A DNA stretch of 64,000 nt. Source: Methanocellales archaeon. Lineage in GTDB: Archaea; Halobacteriota; UBA148. The notes beneath the pieces were generated by a model. It did not search any database, had not been told where the DNA came from, and saw only the letters and a list, made by a program, of their open reading frames with translations. Below are positions 17,814 to 25,956 of the stretch, in pieces (the stretch's first letter is position 1; each line of letters opens with the position of its first letter). The translations under genes were made by a program, and so were the position numbers. The stretch is from the NCBI GenBank assembly GCA_028715985.1, contig JAQUQR010000003.1:1-64000 (forward strand), given 5' to 3'.

Positions 17814-18134
17814 CTAAAGGCGAGCTTCCTTCAGAGCGCTCTCCAGTTTATGGACCTTATCATAGTATTCTTTTAGCAATCTACGTCCCCTCTCGTTCAG
17901 CTCGGTACTGCCCCCCTCGTTTCCGCCACGCATTGAAATTACGACACCCTCTCCTAACGACTCCTTCATCTTTTGGACGAGGCCCCATGCATGTCTGTAT
18001 GACATTCCAAGTTTTTCTGCAGCCTTAATGATTGAATGCTCTTCGTCTATTGCTTCTAACAATCTTGCTCGACCCTCACCCAATACGGGCAATCCATCCT
18101 TTTCCAGCCATACTTTTGCTTTTAATTCGGTCAT
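17814..18134 (-). CDS. modE: ModE-type molybdate-responsive regulator, DNA-binding domain only
   Basis: A LysR-like winged helix as in the N-terminal domain of ModE: SIIKAAEKLGMSYRHAWGLVQKM is the recognition segment, followed by GGNEGGSTELNERG. At 106 residues it lacks the C-terminal di-MOP (TOBE) molybdate-sensing domains of E. coli ModE. It could sense through another protein or an unknown site; short ModE forms are known in archaea. Its start overlaps the stop of the ABC ATPase gene (18131-18134), so it is the last gene of the transporter operon and its level would track transporter expression. Confidence 0.85.
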   Translation of the reverse strand: MTELKAKVWLEKDGLPVLGEGRARLLEAIDEEHSIIKAAEKLGMSYRHAWGLVQKMKESLGEGVVISMRGGNEGGSTELNERGRRLLKEYYDKVHKLESALKEARL

Positions 18135-19189
18135 TGTTTTAGTATATGGATGGCAGTAGCCTTAAAGGAAACGATAACTTCGTCTCCTTCTTTAAGTCCG
18201 ATATCTTCTAGGGATCGTTTTGTGACCAGCGCAATTATGGGAAAGCTACAATTAACATTCACTTGTATAAGAGCGCCCAAAGGCACTATTTGGGTTATCA
18301 TTCCTTTGAAAGAATTTCTTGCGCTGCTCTTGTCTCTAGAGAGCACAAGTGTGATATCTTCTGGTCTGAGGCACAAACGTACCTTATCGCCGACCGAATA
18401 GTTGGATACAGCCTCTATTCTATGACCTTTAATGCTGACAATGGTAATTCCGTCTTCGTTTGACTCAATCACTCCTTCTAGGATATTCTCCACTCCAACA
18501 AATTCAGCCACTCTTTCGTTTATCGGCTCATTGAATATTTCTCTAGGTGTGCCAACTTGTACAATCTCGCCATCCATCATGATGCCAATTCTATCTGCCA
18601 GAAACATTGCCTCCGTCTGATCATGTGTGACGTGAACCATGGTGATATCCAATTCTTTCTTTATTCGCTTCAGCTCTTCTCGAAGATACTTTCTTGTTCG
18701 TGTGTCTAAGGCAGATAACGGTTCATCCAAAAGTAATATCGGGGGTTCGATGGCAATGGCTCTTGCAATAGCAACCTTCTGCTGCTCTCCGCCACTGAGC
18801 GTATCTGGATACCGATTTGCAAGGTGCGAAATATGCAACAACTCTTCAAGCTCCTCTACCTTACGTTTAATCTTGATTTTGTTCATTTTGCGCAGCTTGA
18901 GACCAAAAGCAATGTTCTCCTCGACCGTCAGAAACGGAAAAAGAGTGTAATCTTGATAGACCATACCTATGTTGCGCTTCCGTGGCGGTATATATGTAAT
19001 GTTTTGATCGTCGATGAATATTCTGCCCTTCTCTGGGCGATAAATGCCTGCTAAAGTCTCCAACAGTACAGATTTACCTGCGCCTGTGGGTCCCAAAATA
19101 ACAAAATACTCGTTATCGTAAATCTCAAGATCAACGTCACGTAAAAAGAACTCACCAAGATCCTTTGAGACGCCCTCTATTTGTATCAT
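18131..19189 (-). CDS. wtpC: molybdate/tungstate ABC transporter ATPase
   Basis: The cytoplasmic ATPase of an oxyanion importer. Walker A GPTGAGKS, signature LSGGEQQKVAIARA and Walker B ILLLDEPLSALD are intact. The C-terminal part has a TOBE/Mop-like segment ending SFKATAIHIL, which in ModC and WtpC homologues can bind molybdate or tungstate and stop transport when the metal is plentiful. ATG 19189 is preferred over GTG 19198 because GGTG precedes it. It lies 24 bp after the permease stop and is coupled to modE. Confidence 0.9.
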   Translation of the reverse strand: MIQIEGVSKDLGEFFLRDVDLEIYDNEYFVILGPTGAGKSVLLETLAGIYRPEKGRIFIDDQNITYIPPRKRNIGMVYQDYTLFPFLTVEENIAFGLKLRKMNKIKIKRKVEELEELLHISHLANRYPDTLSGGEQQKVAIARAIAIEPPILLLDEPLSALDTRTRKYLREELKRIKKELDITMVHVTHDQTEAMFLADRIGIMMDGEIVQVGTPREIFNEPINERVAEFVGVENILEGVIESNEDGITIVSIKGHRIEAVSNYSVGDKVRLCLRPEDITLVLSRDKSSARNSFKGMITQIVPLGALIQVNVNCSFPIIALVTKRSLEDIGLKEGDEVIVSFKATAIHILKQ

Positions 19190-19213
19190 TTTCACCACAT
19201 ATAAGCGTTAAGA

Positions 19214-20014
19214 TTAAAATGCATGAGTAAATCCTCCATACCGTTCAAAAATGAAGAGTGAGACAAGCGATATTATGATGAGAATCGTTGCAGACGCAAT
19301 AGCTAAATTAAGCTCACCACACGACATATTCAAGTATAATGAGATGGGTAAAGTCTCTGTTTTCAATCGTGTTGCACCAGCGACCATAAGTGCAGCGCCA
19401 AACTCTCCTATCCCCTTCGACCATGTTATAACCGAACCTGCTAAGAGTCCATCCTTGGCCATTGGTAGCGTCACCCGCCAAAATGCTTGACTTTCCGTGC
19501 AGCCGAGCGTCTTAGCGACGCGCTCATAACGCGGATTGATTCCTTGAAAAGTCCCTCGAAGTATCCTAAACATATATGGTACGTTGACAAAAAACTGGGC
19601 AATAATGATCCCTGCAGGCATGAAAACAAATACCAGCCCCATTTCAGCAAGCGATTTTCCGAAGTCAGTCGTGCCGAATAGGATCAACAATGCCACTCCA
19701 GCGACCAAAGGCGGTAAAGCTAGGGGGGCATCCAAGAAGGTGTTAACCAAAATCTTGCCCGAGAACTCGTATCTAGCTAGTGCGTATGCCACTGGTATTG
19801 AGATGGCAATACATAGAACGGTGGATACCCCTGAGGTCAGCAAGCTCAATTTTATGGCGAATCGTATTTCCTCTGTAAGCATGCTGTCCATTAACGCCGA
19901 TACCGTAGTGTGCGTGACCAAGCAGATAATTACCGCCAAAATAAAGGCGGTAAGAATTAAACTTGCCGCAATCGTGCTGATTTTAATTTTGGACTCCTTC
20001 AACTCTTCTAACAT
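19214..20014 (-). CDS. wtpB: molybdate/tungstate ABC transporter permease
   Basis: An integral membrane permease with about six transmembrane helices. The cytoplasmic EAA-like loop that contacts the ATPase is visible as RVAKTLGCTESQAFWRVTLP. The segment GEFGAALMVAGATRLKTETL is typical of ModB/WtpB. It lies between the two-headed binding protein and its ATPase with short gaps (29 and 24 bp), so the four genes from 22098 to 17814 form an operon. Confidence 0.9.
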   Translation of the reverse strand: MLEELKESKIKISTIAASLILTAFILAVIICLVTHTTVSALMDSMLTEEIRFAIKLSLLTSGVSTVLCIAISIPVAYALARYEFSGKILVNTFLDAPLALPPLVAGVALLILFGTTDFGKSLAEMGLVFVFMPAGIIIAQFFVNVPYMFRILRGTFQGINPRYERVAKTLGCTESQAFWRVTLPMAKDGLLAGSVITWSKGIGEFGAALMVAGATRLKTETLPISLYLNMSCGELNLAIASATILIIISLVSLFIFERYGGFTHAF

Positions 20015-20043
20015 ATTCTCTCTATTTTTAGTTCTGCTTTTTC

Positions 20044-22098
20044 TTATGGGTTATTTTTCCTTCCCGATATCAGATATGCTACCGCTAGGAGTCCAACGAT
20101 TGCGAAGGCTGCTTCAAATCCCGGTACGCTTGGCTCTGTTAGTGCTGGTGCTGGGGTTAGTATTGGTCTAACTGTAGGTACTGGTGTTGGTTTGGGTGTC
20201 GGTGCTGGTGCAGGAGTAGGTGCTGGCGTTGGCTTGGTTGTTGGCGTTGGCGTAGGTTCTGGTGTCTCTTGTGGGTGCCCTGGGTATGATGGTGTTGGCG
20301 TGGGTGCTGCTATTAGCGTTGGCGTAGGTGTTGACACTGAAATAGCCTCTTCGTATTCTGGATTTGGATAGGCGGTAAAGCCGTGCTTCTCAAAGATGGC
20401 TTTGCCCTCCTCCGAGGCTACGAAATCGACGAACTTTTTCGCCGTATTTGGGTACTTGGTGAAAGTCGTTGTGCCCATAGGTACGATTTGGATCTCATTT
20501 TGTTCTCTGGGTATCTCTATGACATCAATCTCTTTGACAAATTTTACTGTATCCCACCAGTTGATTGATGCATCAGCTTGGCCCATTGCGATCATCACCA
20601 TCACCTCGTTCATGGTAGGCACGGTCGCGATCACATTCGGCCAGACCTTTTCGTAGAGGTTGTTTTTCTTCAATATGTCCACGCCGGTCTTACCCGTTGC
20701 CGCAACCTGAGGATCGCCCCACACGAGTTTTACACCTTTCCTGGCAAGGTCTTCCAGACACATAATATTCGCGGGATTGCCCTTGGGCACCGTAATTACC
20801 GGTATATGGTAGCAGACCATCTGCTGGTAATCGATGAACCCCTTCTCGGCCGCGATTTCGATGTACATGGTCTCCCCAGGCATATAGCAGTCGCCCGCCT
20901 TCGTCAGCTCCATCTGGCTGAGCAGTGCATTGGAGCCAGCATAGTTATACTCTATTTTCACTCCATGTTTCTCATAAAAAATGCTTCCAATCTCGTCCAT
21001 CGGCTTTCGCATCCCGGCGCCGCAATATACCATGAGTGATGTAGCAGTTTCTTCAGGAATGGCTGCAGCTGCCCCGGTCACATAGGGTTTCAGATCCTCT
21101 GGTATACTCCCATTCCCAACAGCAGGCACAATGGCAGGTTGTCCCATATCTGAAAAGATCTTCTGTCCAGGCTTGCTGATGATAAATTTCACGAATTCCA
21201 GACCAAGATCTGCGTTATCTGCATTCTTCGGCACGGTGATGCCGTATACCACCGGCGATCCTATATTTATATTCCCATCCGATGTTTGCAATTTGACCTT
21301 TTTGTAACCATCGGCATGATCCACACTGCTTAGATCTATCTGCACAGGCAAATCGACGAAGGAGAGACCGTGCTGCACGGCTACGCTCCGGTACTCAAAT
21401 GCATAGTCAAGCCCCCCCTCCTCCACAAAGGCCACGAGCTCTACCGATTTAGGTCGTATGTCCACCTTACTGGTGTCTGGTTTCATGTCTTCCGGCGTCT
21501 TTATAAGGTATGTTCCATCCGCCTCCTCACTGATCGTAATTGCAGTTTTGTTAAGGATTAAATCATCGAATATCTGGCCATCACCGTAGTGCAACTCCGC
21601 TAGTTGAAAGACCATTACTGTACGATACCCGCAAGGGTCGAGGTTCGGATTCGAGAAGCCGAATACCACTCCATCTCGACGCAGGATCTCGTACCAGTTT
21701 TCTGGAGTTATTTCTTTTGCATAACTGCTCTTTTCAGGATTGTACGCAAGCACAAGGTCATTAGTCGCGAATCTAACGTCCCAATCGGCAAAATCTGGGT
21801 ACATCATGCTTGGTATGAGTGAGTAATCTGCGGATGCGAGCACTTCTGCTATCTTCCCAACCTCAGTTATCTGTCTTATGGCCTCAACACTGCCATGTGA
21901 CTGGCGTTGCACATCCACTCCTGGGTGCAATGCTTCAAATTGTATAGCCGCCTCTTCCAAAGGCACTGCTAAGCTCCCTGCATGGAAGACCCTTATTATT
22001 TGGGTTCCCTGTGCTCTTGCTGGTATGCAAGGCACTACCAATGTACCCAGAAGTAGTGCGATAACCACCCCTAATATCCTTAATTTTCTTTTTTCCAT
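20044..22098 (-). CDS. two-headed Mo/W-binding protein, WtpA + ModA domains, PGF-CTERM anchor
   Basis: An exported oxyanion-binding protein with two different binding domains. After a signal peptide (about 1-28), residues 30-335 form a WtpA-like domain ([20 protein letters not shown] and AFEYRS hold the carboxylates that make the WtpA metal site six-coordinate). Residues about 350-580 form a ModA-like domain (SLMVYCGAGMRKPMDEIG; YNYAGSNALLSQME). A Thr-Pro repeat linker (about 585-655) leads to [20 protein letters not shown] and a basic tail, the PGF-CTERM signal for archaeosortase anchoring. I start at ATG 22098, because GAAGGG sits well for it; ATG 22104 is alternative. Residues 1-339 are encoded by DNA identical to the gene at 29051. 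Confidence 0.88.
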   Translation of the reverse strand: MEKRKLRILGVVIALLLGTLVVPCIPARAQGTQIIRVFHAGSLAVPLEEAAIQFEALHPGVDVQRQSHGSVEAIRQITEVGKIAEVLASADYSLIPSMMYPDFADWDVRFATNDLVLAYNPEKSSYAKEITPENWYEILRRDGVVFGFSNPNLDPCGYRTVMVFQLAELHYGDGQIFDDLILNKTAITISEEADGTYLIKTPEDMKPDTSKVDIRPKSVELVAFVEEGGLDYAFEYRSVAVQHGLSFVDLPVQIDLSSVDHADGYKKVKLQTSDGNINIGSPVVYGITVPKNADNADLGLEFVKFIISKPGQKIFSDMGQPAIVPAVGNGSIPEDLKPYVTGAAAAIPEETATSLMVYCGAGMRKPMDEIGSIFYEKHGVKIEYNYAGSNALLSQMELTKAGDCYMPGETMYIEIAAEKGFIDYQQMVCYHIPVITVPKGNPANIMCLEDLARKGVKLVWGDPQVAATGKTGVDILKKNNLYEKVWPNVIATVPTMNEVMVMIAMGQADASINWWDTVKFVKEIDVIEIPREQNEIQIVPMGTTTFTKYPNTAKKFVDFVASEEGKAIFEKHGFTAYPNPEYEEAISVSTPTPTLIAAPTPTPSYPGHPQETPEPTPTPTTKPTPAPTPAPAPTPKPTPVPTVRPILTPAPALTEPSVPGFEAAFAIVGLLAVAYLISGRKNNP

Positions 22099-22129
22099 TT
22101 TCATCCCTTCGATATGAAAGTTTTTACTA
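21082..22129 (-). repeat. 1048-bp perfect duplication, copy A
   Basis: Base by base this block matches 30215-31262 (offset 9133). It covers the 5' end and WtpA domain of the two-headed binding protein plus about 30 bp of leader. Identity stops abruptly at the domain boundary on one side and 31 bp before the start codon on the other. A second shared stretch of about 90 bp (20031-20121, differing by one T in a T run) covers the anchor-coding 3' end. Confidence 0.97.
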
Positions 22130-22171
22130 TTCAATGAGCAAAGCAAATTTTGCGCCATTGGGCATAAAGGT

Positions 22172-22254
22172 TTCGGATATCCGAATCATTATGTAATTCG
22201 TTATAAATGAACGGTTTTTATATGGCTTGTTCAACAATATGGCTTGTTCAACAA
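22172..22254 (-). promoter_or_regulatory. promoter and operator region of the WtpA-ModA operon
   Basis: On the minus strand, a TATA box CCATATAAAAA lies at 22213-22223. Just upstream a 17-bp tandem repeat (22220-22236 and 22237-22253) holds two copies of the palindrome TTGTTCAACAA at 22227-22237 and 22244-22254. About 30-40 bp downstream of the TATA box is a perfect 14-bp palindrome, TTCGGATATCCGAA, at 22172-22185, near the expected transcription start. The layout suits an activator site above the TATA box and a repressor site at the start. Binding proteins are unknown. Confidence 0.55.
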
Positions 22255-22297
22255 ACACTTACTTTGAGAGAAAAAATGATTTAGAGTTACTTTACAC

Positions 22298-23353
22298 TCA
22301 TCCACTCACAACGTGCACCGAAGTTGCTTTGAAGGTTGCGTAGACGTCATCACCATTTTGCAGTCCAAGAATCTCACGTGATTGCTTGGTAATAAGCGCA
22401 ACAAGATTGATATCTAGTTTCACCCGGGTTAAAGCGCCTATGCTCTGTAGTTCTCTTATTTTACCACTCATAACGTTCCTAGCACTGCTGTCTCCTTTGC
22501 TTTTTGATATGGTAATGTCTTCGGGTCTAACGAACACTCTCACAGCTCCATCACAATATTCTGTAACAGCGAATATAGTCATGCCAGAATTAATCTCTAT
22601 TTCAGCAATACCATTCTCCTTATTGCGAACATTACCATAGAGTATATTTTCTACACCAACAAAGTCGGCTAATTCTTCGTTCAGTGGTTTGTTAAATATC
22701 TCATAGGGTGTGCCTACTTGCATCAATCGGCCGTTCATCAATACCGCTATCCTATCAGCGAGCACCAACGCCTCCGTCTGATCATGTGTGACGTGAACCA
22801 TGGTGATACCGAATTCTTTCTTCACTAGCTTCAGCTCGTCTCTTAGGTAGTCTTTCGTTCTGGGATCTAAGGCAGATAACGGTTCATCCAAAAGTAATAT
22901 GGGGGGTTCGATGGCAATGGCCCTTGCAATAGCCACCTTCTGTTGCTCTCCGCCACTGAGCGTGCTTGGATAACGATGCGCGAGGTGCGAAATCTTCAGC
23001 CAGTTCATTATATCCTTCAATCTTGCACTATTCGTATTCGATTTTGATGTCCTCTTTAATTTCAAACCGAATGCTATGTTTTGCTCAACTGTCAAATGGG
23101 GGAATAGGGAATAATCTTGATAAATGAAGCCAATTTTCCTCTTTTCTGGGGGAATAAGCGTTACATCGCGCCCCTCAATCCAGACATCTCCTTTATCAGG
23201 GATGTGGAATCCAGCAATGGTCTCAAGAAGTAACGTTTTACCTGCGCCTGTGGGCCCTAAAATAACGAAATATTCTCCTTTTTTTACATCTAGTGTTATA
23301 TCCTTAAGGGAGAACTCTTTCCAATCCTTGCATAAGTCTCTTACTTCTATCAT
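22298..23353 (-). CDS. second molybdate/tungstate ABC transporter ATPase
   Basis: A paralogue of the ATPase at 18131, with Walker A GPTGAGKT, signature LSGGEQQKVAIARA, Walker B ILLLDEPLSALD and a C-terminal TOBE segment ending TFKATSVHV. ATG 23353 overlaps the permease stop as ATGA and has GGAG upstream; the ORF extension to 23401 is unlikely to be translated. The pair 23350/22298 has no binding protein gene of its own; the nearest is the two-headed one 200 bp downstream on the same strand. Confidence 0.9.
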   Translation of the reverse strand: MIEVRDLCKDWKEFSLKDITLDVKKGEYFVILGPTGAGKTLLLETIAGFHIPDKGDVWIEGRDVTLIPPEKRKIGFIYQDYSLFPHLTVEQNIAFGLKLKRTSKSNTNSARLKDIMNWLKISHLAHRYPSTLSGGEQQKVAIARAIAIEPPILLLDEPLSALDPRTKDYLRDELKLVKKEFGITMVHVTHDQTEALVLADRIAVLMNGRLMQVGTPYEIFNKPLNEELADFVGVENILYGNVRNKENGIAEIEINSGMTIFAVTEYCDGAVRVFVRPEDITISKSKGDSSARNVMSGKIRELQSIGALTRVKLDINLVALITKQSREILGLQNGDDVYATFKATSVHVVSG

Positions 23354-24171
23354 TTCTTTCTCCGTTGGGGCATGCGCAATAATATGAATATCACTAGGCA
23401 AATCAGAATCAGCAAAACTGATATGGGTCTTGATGCGCGAAGTCCAAAAGAGGTAAATTTCTCAAATATCAAAATCGGCGCTGATATGGGATGGTATGCA
23501 AGGATCAAAACGGCTGAGAACTCGCTTATTGCACGTCCCCAGCTTAGGATCGCTCCGCTCAGTATGGAAGGAAAAGCAAGTGGGAACGTTATTTCCCGAA
23601 ATGTTCTCCATTGGGATGCGCCTAATGAGCGAGCTACATTCTCTAAACGCGGATCAACCTCTTTAAAACCCTCTGTCGCAGTATCCACTAAATAGGGAAG
23701 GCTCATGAAGAGCATGGCAATCACAATTCCTGAATAAGCATCTGTAACTACAATACTCAACTTTCGAAGCGGTGCACCGATCAATCCATGCCGCATGAAC
23801 ACACCATATAATGCAATTCCGGCGACGACATGCGGGATCATCAAAGGAACATCCACCAAACCCTCTATTATGCTCTTACCCGCGAACTCCTTTCTTGCAA
23901 GAAAATAAGCTAAAGGGACACCGAAAAAGAAAGCGACTAAGGTAGCGATCAGAGCCATGGATATGCTGATACCGATTGACTTTAAAACGACAGGGTCGGT
24001 TGCAGCGGCAGTTAAACCCGAAAAATCTTCCGCTTGTTTGTAAAACATGTTTCCAAGCGTAATAAAAACAAAGGCAACAAGCACTAGTCCTAAAAAAAGG
24101 AAAATGGTAAAAACCCTCTCCTGCTTTATCCTCTCAAATGATAATTTCGAAATTTTTTTCATTGTATTCAT
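23350..24171 (-). CDS. second molybdate/tungstate ABC transporter permease
   Basis: A ModB/WtpB-like permease with about six helices and a cytoplasmic ATPase-contact loop (VARSLGASQWRTFREITFP). The C-terminal helix region ISEFSAVLILAYHPISAPI is the usual family pattern. It is the first gene of the minus-strand transporter run and has its own promoter at 24243-24273. It differs markedly from the permease at 19214, so the two systems are not recent duplicates. Confidence 0.88.
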   Translation of the reverse strand: MNTMKKISKLSFERIKQERVFTIFLFLGLVLVAFVFITLGNMFYKQAEDFSGLTAAATDPVVLKSIGISISMALIATLVAFFFGVPLAYFLARKEFAGKSIIEGLVDVPLMIPHVVAGIALYGVFMRHGLIGAPLRKLSIVVTDAYSGIVIAMLFMSLPYLVDTATEGFKEVDPRLENVARSLGASQWRTFREITFPLAFPSILSGAILSWGRAISEFSAVLILAYHPISAPILIFEKFTSFGLRASRPISVLLILICLVIFILLRMPQRRKK

Positions 24172-24242
24172 TTCCCATACTTTATATCCTTTCTACAATT
24201 TTATCGATATGGGATATTTGTTTCTATTGCATTATCTATATG

Positions 24243-24273
24243 TAATATTTTACCACTCGATAGCTATATAAAC
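24243..24273 (-). promoter_or_regulatory. promoter with candidate Mo/W operator, permease 2
   Basis: On the minus strand GTTTATATAG (about 24263-24272) is a TATA box. It is followed at once by TATCGAGTGGTAAAATATTA (24243-24262). That 20-mer matches the sequence at 31270-31289 below the TATA box of the WtpA-TupA gene in 17 of 20 positions. A shared element directly below TATA boxes of two transporter promoters suggests a common repressor site; ModE is a reasonable candidate. Confidence 0.55.
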
Positions 24274-24377
24274 AAATGACGGCCATATAAACATATTTAT
24301 TCCAAAAGAGGTGAAGTATTTATTTATTACATATCCATTTTATAGCGTTTAAATAGACAACTAATGGGTTATTTATT

Positions 24378-25187
24378 ATGAAAGGCAGGTATGAACTGAA
24401 ATCAAAACTTAAAGGAGAATCCCTTGTCAGAAAAGGGCTGCTGAGACGATACGAAAACCGTGAACAAGTGAGGATTGCACCCAATCTCAATGTCGTCAAG
24501 ATTGGGGGTCATGGCATCATTGATTATGGCGCGCCCGTAGTACTACCTCTTGTAGAGGAGATCGGCGAACTCTCGAAGAATCATCAGCTTCTCGTTGTCA
24601 CGGGGGGTGGTGTGCGTGTCCGTCACATCCTTGACATCGGTCTCGACCTTGGAATGCCGACCGGTGTGCTGGCAGAGCTTGCGGGCAAGATCAGTGAACA
24701 GAATGCGATAATGATGGCGGTCCTTCTCTCAAAGTACACTGCATTGAGAATTCATGTTTCTGATCTTTTAGAGATAACCATGCTACTTGCGATGGGCATT
24801 CTACCGGTCATGCATGGAACTCCTCCCTATGGACTGTACGAATATCCTCCAGAGATCGGGATGATTCCACCTCACCGGACCGATACGGGTACGTTCCTTA
24901 TAGCAGAGGTGTTAGGAGCAAAGAATTGCATACTGTTGAAGAACGTTGATGGGCTTTATACCGAAGATCCTTTTAAAAATCCCGATGCAGAATTGATAGA
25001 GGATATCACCGCACAGGAGCTCATTGAGATGGATATGGAGGACCTCGTTCTTGAGCGAAAGGTTGTTGAACTTCTCCGGGATGCGAATAATATTCATGAA
25101 GTGAAAATAGTCAATGGCCATAAAAGTGGCATGCTTACAAAGGTCCTTCTGGGGGAAAAGGTAGGCACCACCATCAGGTCTGGTTAA
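24378..25187 (+). CDS. molybdenum/tungsten storage protein (MoSto MosA/MosB-like)
   Basis: An amino-acid-kinase-fold protein whose sequence follows Azotobacter MosB/MosA closely: VVKIGGHGIIDYGA, TGGGVRVRHILDIGLDLGMPTG, ILPVMHGTPPYGLYEYPP, GMIPPHRTDTG, LLKNVDGLYTEDP and VKIVNGHKSGMLTKVLLG. MoSto forms a cage that uses ATP to pack polyoxomolybdate or tungstate clusters. Related uridylate kinases lack the PPY and PPHRTDTG features at these places. Only one subunit gene is present, so a homo-oligomer is expected. Its place among four Mo/W transport systems supports storage rather than nucleotide metabolism. Confidence 0.85.
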   Translation: MKGRYELKSKLKGESLVRKGLLRRYENREQVRIAPNLNVVKIGGHGIIDYGAPVVLPLVEEIGELSKNHQLLVVTGGGVRVRHILDIGLDLGMPTGVLAELAGKISEQNAIMMAVLLSKYTALRIHVSDLLEITMLLAMGILPVMHGTPPYGLYEYPPEIGMIPPHRTDTGTFLIAEVLGAKNCILLKNVDGLYTEDPFKNPDAELIEDITAQELIEMDMEDLVLERKVVELLRDANNIHEVKIVNGHKSGMLTKVLLGEKVGTTIRSG

Positions 25188-25215
25188 TTCTTATAAAATT
25201 TGTAAAATTCGTCAT

Positions 25216-25572
25216 TTATGAATCTACCAATTCAATTCTCTTCTGGAGTTCAGTGAAGAGCTCGCTTCCAAGAAGTTCTTCTGTCTGTTCTCTATATTCG
25301 GTCGCCATTTTTTTGATTAATTTGAGGGTACCTTTCAGAGTTGTCGAGATCCCCACTCTTTCAACGCGGGTAATCAAGCCATCCTTCTCCATCATGGCGA
25401 AATAGGGGAGTATATAGTAGTGCGGCACTTCGAGATATTCTGCCAGTTTTCTTGTAGTGGGGAATCTTATTGCGATTGAGCCATCGGTAAAATGGATTGT
25501 AATGCACTTGTCAACACTGAGCATGATCTTTACAGCTGCCTCAAAAATATCCGCTTGGCTAAATGGCTCCAT
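25216..25572 (-). CDS. winged-helix DNA-binding protein
   Basis: A 118-residue protein with a probable winged helix in the middle (TTRKLAEYLEVPHYYILPYFAMMEKDGLITRVERVG, split here at KLAEYLEVPHYY and MMEKDGLITRVERVG) followed by a long helix that could dimerise (KLIKKMATEYREQTEELLG). No metal-binding domain is visible. It sits between the storage protein and the MOT1 permease on the opposite strand, so it could regulate one of these genes. The regulatory target is inferred from position only. Confidence 0.6.
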   Translation of the reverse strand: MEPFSQADIFEAAVKIMLSVDKCITIHFTDGSIAIRFPTTRKLAEYLEVPHYYILPYFAMMEKDGLITRVERVGISTTLKGTLKLIKKMATEYREQTEELLGSELFTELQKRIELVDS

Positions 25573-25620
25573 TCATGTTCACCATTTATTGTAAAAAAAG
25601 GATGGGGTTTTACCCCCCCA

Positions 25621-25854
25621 TCACTCTTCTTTCATGGTGCCTCGTTCCTCTTCAGGCACTGCATGGAGATATACGACCTTAGCACCGACATCCTTTGCGA
25701 TCTGTTCGATCTCGGTCTTTCTGAAGTGTCTCCCCTCAATCTTCAGGTGTGTGTCATCGCCTGTGTTATGAGTTACCGCTACAACCCTGAACATTGGCTG
25801 CCTGACGCCACTTCCTACTTTCATTCTTCCTCGAACATAGATTTTGCTGGCCAT
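25621..25854 (-). CDS. conserved small protein of unknown function
   Basis: A 77-residue protein with a well-placed ribosome binding site (GAGGTGAAAAA) before ATG 25854. It looks like a compact alpha/beta fold: MASKIYVRGRMKVGSG, RVVAVTHNTGDD, then HFRKTEIEQIAKDVGAKVVY. I do not recognise a named family. It shares a short intergenic region with the divergent MOT1 permease, so the two may be co-regulated. Confidence 0.55.
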   Translation of the reverse strand: MASKIYVRGRMKVGSGVRQPMFRVVAVTHNTGDDTHLKIEGRHFRKTEIEQIAKDVGAKVVYLHAVPEEERGTMKEE

Positions 25855-25956
25855 TTTTTCACCTCTTAACAGTTGTTATAACAGTTGGTATATAAAAACT
25901 TACGCTTTTGATGGACAAAAAGATTTTTCTTTATAGTACGAACCAGTTATACCTCG

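Noticed and set aside
20130-20340. Repetitive GGTGTTGG-type DNA (also 29140-29330) that could pass as a tandem-repeat array or CRISPR
   Set aside because: It encodes the Thr-Pro/Ala-Pro linker of the two surface proteins in frame. Units are irregular, there are no spacers, and no cas genes are present.
24378-25187. Reading the amino-acid kinase gene as UMP kinase (pyrH)
   Set aside because: The PPYGLY and IPPHRTDTG blocks, the extended N-terminus and the neighbours all fit MoSto better.
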